Assembly: GCA_964536415.1 (NCBI GenBank) | Contig: CAZHXN010000117.1 | Span: forward strand, 1 to 10,222 | DNA length: 10,222 bases | DNA from: Trichothermofontia sp964536415 | GTDB taxonomy: Bacteria; Cyanobacteriota; Cyanobacteriia; B231 | Direction of reading: 5' to 3' | Shown: positions 6,375-10,222 of the stretch, in pieces | How positions within the stretch are numbered: position 1 is the stretch's first letter | Layout: the number at the start of each line of letters is the position of its first letter | The notes under the pieces: model-generated | The model's database searches: none | What the model saw: only the letters and a program-made list of their open reading frames with translations | Told to the model about the DNA's origin: nothing | Position numbers and translations under genes: made by a program

Positions 6375-6815
6375 ATGCGCTTAACATTTTTAGTAGCAAC
6401 AGCCGTCGGGGTGAGTTTGGCATTTATGCCAGCGGTGCGTGCGGCTGACCCAGCCCAAGTCGATCAACTGTTGCGGACAGGGGCCTGCCCTGCCTGTGAC
6501 CTGACCGATGCCAACCTCCAAGGTGTCCATTTGATTGGCGCAGATCTGCGATCGGCCAACCTAACCGGAGCCGATCTGCGGGAAGCTAATCTGGAGGGAG
6601 CCGATCTCACGGGAGCCGATTTGACCGGGGCTAAACTGAATCAAGCCTGGTTAACCAACGCCAGCCTCAGCTATAGCACTCTGGTGAATGTGGACTTTAC
6701 CGACACGCAGCTTTATCACGCGAATCTCCGGGGTGCAACACTCGTTGGTGCCAATCTGGATAATGCAGTGATTTATGGTGCAAATTTTCATGATGTCCAA
6801 CTGGACTTACCCTAG
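6375..6815 (+). CDS. secreted pentapeptide-repeat protein
   Basis: 146 residues. Residues 1-23 form a signal peptide: MRLTF, a hydrophobic core VATAVGVSLAFM, and an AxA-type cleavage site after VRA, so the mature protein should sit in the periplasm or thylakoid lumen. After a short helix (DPAQVDQLLRTGACPAC, with C38 and C41 as a CxxC pair) come about twenty A(D/N)LxG-type repeats from residue 42 to the end, which fold as a right-handed square beta-helix. The repeats are near-perfect at 47-85 and looser later (SLSYSTLVNVDF). Small lumenal pentapeptide proteins with this LLxTGxCxxCDL start are common in cyanobacteria; their function is unknown. The ATG at 6375 is preceded at five bases by AAGGAGG; a TTG five codons upstream in the same frame overlaps that site and is rejected. 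A GATAAT at 6346-6351 may be its -10 box. Confidence 0.92.
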   Translation: MRLTFLVATAVGVSLAFMPAVRAADPAQVDQLLRTGACPACDLTDANLQGVHLIGADLRSANLTGADLREANLEGADLTGADLTGAKLNQAWLTNASLSYSTLVNVDFTDTQLYHANLRGATLVGANLDNAVIYGANFHDVQLDLP

Positions 6816-6894
6816 GCTCAGTACGGGAAGAGAGTCAGCGGTTTCCCTGCATTAGACTGCATTCACATCAGGGGTGTCTTAGGGACAAAGTCGC

Positions 6895-6900
6895 TACACT
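6895..6900 (+). promoter_or_regulatory. possible -10 element of the GTPase gene
   Basis: TACACT in the context GCTACACT lies 36 bases before the ATG at 6937, a fit for a transcription start near 6907. No -35 hexamer at the right distance is convincing. Confidence 0.3.
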
Positions 6901-6936
6901 GGGGGGCAAGATAGCGCCCTAGGAGTTCCACGGACC

Positions 6937-8844
6937 ATGCTCCAACTTAAACGCTGGCAATGGGGGGTTCTCGCTGCCCCGATCGCCGCGATCGTCGGCT
7001 TTGTCTTGTTCGCTGCTGGTCAGCAAATTCATCAGTGGGGTCTGAACTGGATTTGGGGCGTGTTCATCCTCGTATTAGTGGGTTGGCGGTGGCTATTGGT
7101 GCATTGGACGCGGGCGCAACTAACGGCAATGCCCGCTGGATTGCCCTCCCTACCGACGATGGCTGTCACCGATGACGCCGATACCGTCTCATCCAATCCG
7201 GCAGCAGTCCAGCAGGCAGAGCAGGCGATTCAAGCGATACTGGATGCCACGCGGCAAGATCCGCCCCTGTGGGAAGATTGGGCCACTTTTTGGCGGCGTT
7301 GCCAGGAAGTGCTCACCGCCGTCGCCCAGGTTTACCATCCCACGGTCAAGTATCCCCTGTTGAATATCTATGTGCCCGATGCGTACCAACTGTTACGGGG
7401 AACAGTAGAGGATCTCGATCGCTGGCTGCAACCGTTGCGACCGATTTTGCAGCAGGTGACCGTGGGGCAGGCGTACCAGGCGTATGAAATGTACCAGCAG
7501 TTGGAACCCTCGGCCCGCAAGGTGTTACAGGTGTGGAATTGGTCCCAATGGGTGTTCAACCCGGTGGCAGCAGCAGCCCGTCAGTTCAGCCAGAAGTCCA
7601 GTGATCAGGCCACGCAGCAATTAGTGGTGAACTTGGGGCAGATGCTCCGGCAGGCGGCCCTGCAGAATCTCGCTCGGCAGGCGATCGCCCTCTACAGCCG
7701 CACGCCCCTAACTGAACCGCCCCCAAGCTTGCCCCAACCCGCTGCGCCCACGCCGAAAACCCAAACCCTGCGGCAGATTCTGGAGCAGGCGGAATCCCCA
7801 GACGCGATCGCCCAGCAGCCCGTGAATATCCTCCTAGTGGGACGGACGGGGGCCGGGAAAAGCAGTTTAATTAACACCCTCTTTCAGGCGGATTTGGCCA
7901 GAGTTGATGTTCTACCGAGTACCGATCAAATCCAAACCTACCAGTGGCAGTTAGATGAGGGGGAATCCCTGGCCCTGTGGGATACTCCGGGCTACGAGCA
8001 GGTACAGGGGGGGGATCTGCGCACGCAGGTGTTGGACTTTGCCCACCAGGCCGATATCCTGCTGTTGGTGACGCCCGCCCTTGATCCCGCCCTGCAAATG
8101 GATCAGGTATTTCTTAAGGAGATTAAAACCGAGGTCAGTGATCTGCCCACGATCGCCGTGGTGAGCCAGGTGGATCGCCTGCGGCCCCTACGCGAGTGGT
8201 CACCCCCCTACGACTGGCAATGGGGCGATCGGCCCAAGGAAATCGCGATCCGAGAGGCCACCCAATACCGGGCGGAGCAGTTGGGAGATTGGTGCGATCG
8301 CCTGTTGCCGATCGTCAGCCAGAATGCCCAGCGACCTGCGTGGAACAGTGAGGCACTGGCCGTAACCCTGGTGGAGTTAATTGATCCGGCGAAGCAGCAG
8401 CGATTGGCCCGTTTTTTGCGCGATCGGGAGGCCCGTGTGGTGGCAGCGGCCAAGATCATCGATCACTACACCTTCCAGATGACCACCAGCCAGGGAATCG
8501 CCAACCTATTGAAAAGTCCTGTCCTCCAGTTCCTCTCGACCCTGACCACCGGGTCCCCCGCCCTGGCCTATTTATTAGCCGAGCAGATCCCGATCGAGCA
8601 ATTGCCCCTGGTGATCGGTAAATTACAAATGGCCTATGAATTATTCTCTTTGCTGAGTCAAAAGACTGACCTGCGGGACTTTGACCTCCTGGCCCTGTGG
8701 CCGCTGTTGCGGGATAATCCAGCGCATCCCCAACGCACGGCTTGGGCCTTTGGTTATGCCTTGGTGGAGTATTGGGTACAGGATCTCAGTATTGCCCAGT
8801 TGCGGGAACGGTTCCAGGCATACCTCGCCGATCGGCTCCCCTAA
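6937..8844 (+). CDS. membrane-anchored Era/YfjP-like GTPase
   Basis: 635 residues. Two closely spaced hydrophobic segments at about 10-27 and 37-56 should anchor the N-terminus in a membrane. Residues 85-260 are helical and Gln-rich, ending in a Pro-rich linker (261-275). The GTPase domain (about 295-480) has the P-loop GRTGAGKSS (302-310), a candidate switch threonine T329 in PSTDQ, the DTPG of G3 (349-352), and SQVD (410-413) where NKxD would stand. The C-terminal 150 residues are helical with some hydrophobic stretches, as in YcjX/DUF697-type neighbours, but I cannot assign a domain. Such GTPases are widespread and uncharacterised in cyanobacteria; membrane remodelling or ribosome-related roles are guesses. 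AGGAG lies ten bases before the ATG. The gene stands alone; an integrase remnant begins eight bases after its stop. Confidence 0.9.
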   Translation: MLQLKRWQWGVLAAPIAAIVGFVLFAAGQQIHQWGLNWIWGVFILVLVGWRWLLVHWTRAQLTAMPAGLPSLPTMAVTDDADTVSSNPAAVQQAEQAIQAILDATRQDPPLWEDWATFWRRCQEVLTAVAQVYHPTVKYPLLNIYVPDAYQLLRGTVEDLDRWLQPLRPILQQVTVGQAYQAYEMYQQLEPSARKVLQVWNWSQWVFNPVAAAARQFSQKSSDQATQQLVVNLGQMLRQAALQNLARQAIALYSRTPLTEPPPSLPQPAAPTPKTQTLRQILEQAESPDAIAQQPVNILLVGRTGAGKSSLINTLFQADLARVDVLPSTDQIQTYQWQLDEGESLALWDTPGYEQVQGGDLRTQVLDFAHQADILLLVTPALDPALQMDQVFLKEIKTEVSDLPTIAVVSQVDRLRPLREWSPPYDWQWGDRPKEIAIREATQYRAEQLGDWCDRLLPIVSQNAQRPAWNSEALAVTLVELIDPAKQQRLARFLRDREARVVAAAKIIDHYTFQMTTSQGIANLLKSPVLQFLSTLTTGSPALAYLLAEQIPIEQLPLVIGKLQMAYELFSLLSQKTDLRDFDLLALWPLLRDNPAHPQRTAWAFGYALVEYWVQDLSIAQLRERFQAYLADRLP

Positions 8845-8852
8845 TGCCCGGA

Positions 8853-9001
8853 TGCGGTTTGGCAACTCACCGGCTGCAAAAGAGCGATGATATCCGGACG
8901 GTGCAGGATCTACTCGGTCATCGGATGGGAAGACAACGATAATCTACACTCACGTTCACAATCGGGGTGATTGGGGAGTGAGGTGTGCGTTGGCTGGGTA
9001 G
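8853..9001 (+). pseudogene. tyrosine recombinase (integron-integrase-like), frameshifted C-terminal remnant
   Basis: Frame one (8853-8921) reads GLATHRLQKSDDIRTVQDLLGH, the end of a tyrosine recombinase catalytic domain (compare S-FATHLLE-G-DIRTVQELLGH), with the catalytic H of LLGH. The match then continues in another frame from 8924: DGKTTIIYTHVHNRGDWGVR, with the nucleophile tyrosine in IYTH, to a stop at 8999-9001. Only two bases (8922-8923) remain where family members have one codon, so a single-base deletion broke the frame. The tail Y-T-H-V-x-N-R-G-x-x-G-V-R is the ending I know from integron integrases (IntI) rather than XerC/D. Everything upstream of the FATH motif, including the first catalytic arginine, is missing. 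No attC-like site is obvious nearby. Confidence 0.85.
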
Positions 9002-9014
9002 GGAAAAGGGCAAA

Positions 9015-9034
9015 ATCAACGCGATCGCGTTGAT
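9015..9034. repeat. 20-bp perfect palindrome centred on HIP1
   Basis: ATCAAC, GCGATCGC and GTTGAT join as one uninterrupted 20-bp palindrome with the octamer HIP1 site (9021-9028) at its centre. It lies between the integrase remnant and rplI. It could be a protein-binding site or a chance extension of a HIP1 element. Confidence 0.8.
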
Positions 9035-9132
9035 GCTTCCCGCTCGATGGGGGTAAGTAAGATCGCGATCAGCTGAGCCGATGGCTTGATCGGGTGAATG
9101 CCAGCCCTCCCACACCAAAGCCGCGATCGAGA

Positions 9133-9162
9133 TTGCGCTGGGGGCAATTCCTTCGCTATCAT
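9133..9162 (+). promoter_or_regulatory. candidate rplI promoter
   Basis: TTGCGC (9133-9138) and TATCAT (9157-9162) are 18 bases apart, giving a start near 9169 and a leader of about 53 bases before rplI. The -35 matches the consensus at three of six positions and the -10 at five of six. Confidence 0.35.
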
Positions 9163-9221
9163 AGATGACTTGTGTGTTATGCGATTCGTCGATTAGAAGT
9201 CCGCCCAAGGAAGGGGAGATC

Positions 9222-9683
9222 ATGGCCAAACGAGTACAGCTAGTGCTAACCCAGAATGTTAGTAAATTAGGCCGGGAAGGGGATCTGGTGGAGGTTGCTC
9301 CCGGTTATGCCCGCAACTATTTGATCCCGCAAGGAAAGGGAGCCAATGTCACGCCCGGTATCCTCAAGCAGGTGGAGCGGCGGCGGGAGATCGAGCGCAA
9401 GCGCCTTGCGGAGGAGAAACAAAAGGCCGATGTGATTAAGACGACCCTCCAGCAGTCACATCACTTCACGATCGCGAAACAGGTGGGTGAAAATGAGGCC
9501 ATCTTTGGTACAGTAACGGCCCAGGATGTGGCCGATGTGATCAAGGGGGCGACGGGACAAGACATCGATCGTCGCGGCATCACCCTGCCTGAAATTAACA
9601 AGTTGGGGACCTATAAGGCGGAAATCAAGCTCCATCCGGAAGTAACGGCAACGGTGGAAATTGAAGTTGTCCCAAACGAATAG
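9222..9683 (+). CDS. rplI: 50S ribosomal protein L9
   Basis: 153 residues, the normal length for bacterial L9 (about 150). L9 binds 23S rRNA near the base of the L1 stalk and helps limit translational slippage. The N-terminal RNA-binding domain (1-50) contains the family signature: VQLVLTQNVSKLGREGD, then VAPGYARNYLIPQGKG (25-40). A long charged connecting helix follows (about 47-75, RRREIERKRLAEEKQKA), then the C-terminal domain (80-153) with FGTVTAQDV (95-103) and the beta strands at the end. The frame is open 19 codons further upstream, but the ATG at 9222 is right because it begins the conserved MAKRVQLVL and has AAGGGGAG seven to ten bases before it. In many cyanobacteria rplI is followed by dnaB; here a 500-bp spacer follows. 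Confidence 0.98.
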   Translation: MAKRVQLVLTQNVSKLGREGDLVEVAPGYARNYLIPQGKGANVTPGILKQVERRREIERKRLAEEKQKADVIKTTLQQSHHFTIAKQVGENEAIFGTVTAQDVADVIKGATGQDIDRRGITLPEINKLGTYKAEIKLHPEVTATVEIEVVPNE

Positions 9684-9774
9684 ATCCCAGAACGCTGAGT
9701 CCTTACCCCTGCCTGCTCTTCCCACAGGTGAGGGGCGTACTGCCCTTCTCCGGCTTTTCTCTAGCGCCAAAAGT

Positions 9775-9798
9775 GGGGGCTAGGGTGGGGGCTGGGGG
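9775..9798 (+). repeat. G-rich repeat, copy 3 (G-quadruplex motif)
   Basis: GGGGG-CTA-GGG-T-GGGGG-CT-GGGGG meets the simple four-tract quadruplex pattern on the plus strand, about 90 bases after the rplI stop. It resembles the tails at 67-83 and 6159-6176 and is preceded by CCCTTCTCC (near 9743), matching one arm of copy 2. The second arm is lost, so this is a degraded copy. Confidence 0.6.
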
Positions 9799-10060
9799 AC
9801 TGCTGCCGACAGGTTTAGTTAGCCTGGTAACAGAGTGTGTCGTCTTTCCCTTGATAGGCGATTGTTGCGGCTGGGATCGGTAACAATAGGAACGATTCGC
9901 CAGGTTTGATGCTGTTTCTCCAGTTTGCCGAGGGGGGTTCCAACATTGAGGCTCTCCTGAGATACTGGGGGCAGTACGCCTAATGCTCCTCCTCGTTGCC
10001 CGATCGGGACGGCTAACCATAGCCGCTTTGACGATCGGCCCCGATAATAGATGGGTTCCC
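9799..10060. other. non-coding spacer after rplI
   Basis: I see no gene. It contains the palindrome CCCGATCGGG (9999-10008) directly followed by a perfect hairpin CGGCTA-ACCA-TAGCCG (10010-10025). It also has TTGACG (10028-10033) and GATAAT (10043-10048), good promoter words but only nine bases apart. GATAAT alone could serve as a -10 box for a transcript starting near 10055, just before the folded element that follows. Confidence 0.45.
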
Positions 10061-10138
10061 TTGGGGATGTGACACCACCTCGCCGTCACGGCGGTGGCCG
10101 GTCAGGTCTCTCATGACCTGCGCCGTGTGTCATCTCAA
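10061..10138 (+). ncRNA. predicted folded RNA element (three-way junction), unassigned
   Basis: The plus strand can form an outer stem from TTGGGGATG (10061-10069) with CATCTCAA (10131-10138), continued after a 2-nt bulge by ACAC (10072-10075) with GTGT (10127-10130). It encloses hairpin A, CCACC-TC-GCCG against CGGCGGTGG (10075-10097), and hairpin B, CAGGTC/GACCTG (10103-10108 and 10115-10120). It could be a leader or riboswitch-like element of a gene starting near 10202, or a small RNA. It matches no riboswitch class I know. The pairing was done by eye. Confidence 0.35.
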
Positions 10139-10201
10139 CTGCTGATACGCTAACCCCATCTGGACCCGTGCGCTGGACTGATTGCAACTGTCTGGAGAGC
10201 G

Positions 10202-10222
10202 ATGGCCCCTCTGCCCAATCCC
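10202..10222 (+). CDS. possible start of a gene cut by the window end
   Basis: ATG at 10202 has GGAGAG five to six bases upstream, a good ribosome binding site, and opens a frame reading MAPLPNP up to the window end. Seven codons are too few to identify it. In many cyanobacteria the gene after rplI is the replicative helicase dnaB, so that is the first guess from gene order; the sequence does not confirm it. Confidence 0.28.

Noticed and set aside
9703..10089. 128-codon minus-strand frame after rplI
   Set aside because: It crosses the G-rich repeat and the hairpins, is rich in Arg/Pro/Ser as expected of a chance frame, and matches nothing known.

Overview
The window looks like cyanobacterial chromosome. 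The palindrome GCGATCGC (the HIP1 element of cyanobacteria) occurs at least eight times (646, 2412, 2557, 4642, 7681, 7804, 8294 and 9021), many further CGATCG cores are present, and the gene set fits: a cyanobacterial-type deoxyhypusine-synthase-like protein, an exported pentapeptide-repeat protein, L-aspartate oxidase and ribosomal protein L9. The abundant intergenic hairpin repeats and IS/integrase debris suggest a repeat-rich, possibly filamentous, lineage; no genus can be named.

Layout. Positions 1-336 hold a G-rich hairpin repeat, two copies of a 16-nt dispersed repeat and a doubtful 55-codon minus-strand ORF. Positions 337-1359 (+) encode an unrecognised protein with DHH-phosphoesterase-like motifs. 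Its 3' end overlaps by 62 bp the 3' end of nadB (minus strand), which carries an in-frame low-complexity insert built on a 7-nt repeat. Positions 3150-4070 are a repeat-rich gap holding the C-terminal remnant of an IS4-type transposase. A tRNA-Val(GAC) gene follows on the minus strand (4072-4145). After about 680 bp without a convincing gene come three plus-strand genes: the deoxyhypusine-synthase-like gene (4827-6026), a small pentapeptide-repeat secretory protein (6375-6815) and a membrane-anchored GTPase (6937-8844). Eight bases after the GTPase stop lies the frameshifted 3' end of a tyrosine recombinase resembling integron integrases (8853-9001). rplI follows (9222-9683), and then 500 bp of non-coding DNA with a G-quadruplex-prone repeat, several hairpins and a folded leader-like element, ending at a possible start codon at 10202.

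The genes do not form one pathway. NadB starts NAD synthesis, L9 belongs to the ribosome, the DHS-like enzyme probably works in polyamine metabolism, and the tRNA is housekeeping. Each plus-strand gene has its own upstream gap, so they look like separate transcription units rather than an operon. I see no complete novel multi-gene system. The most noteworthy items are the decayed integrase, the folded element before 10202, the slippage-prone repeat inside nadB, and the uncharacterised DHH-like protein overlapping nadB.
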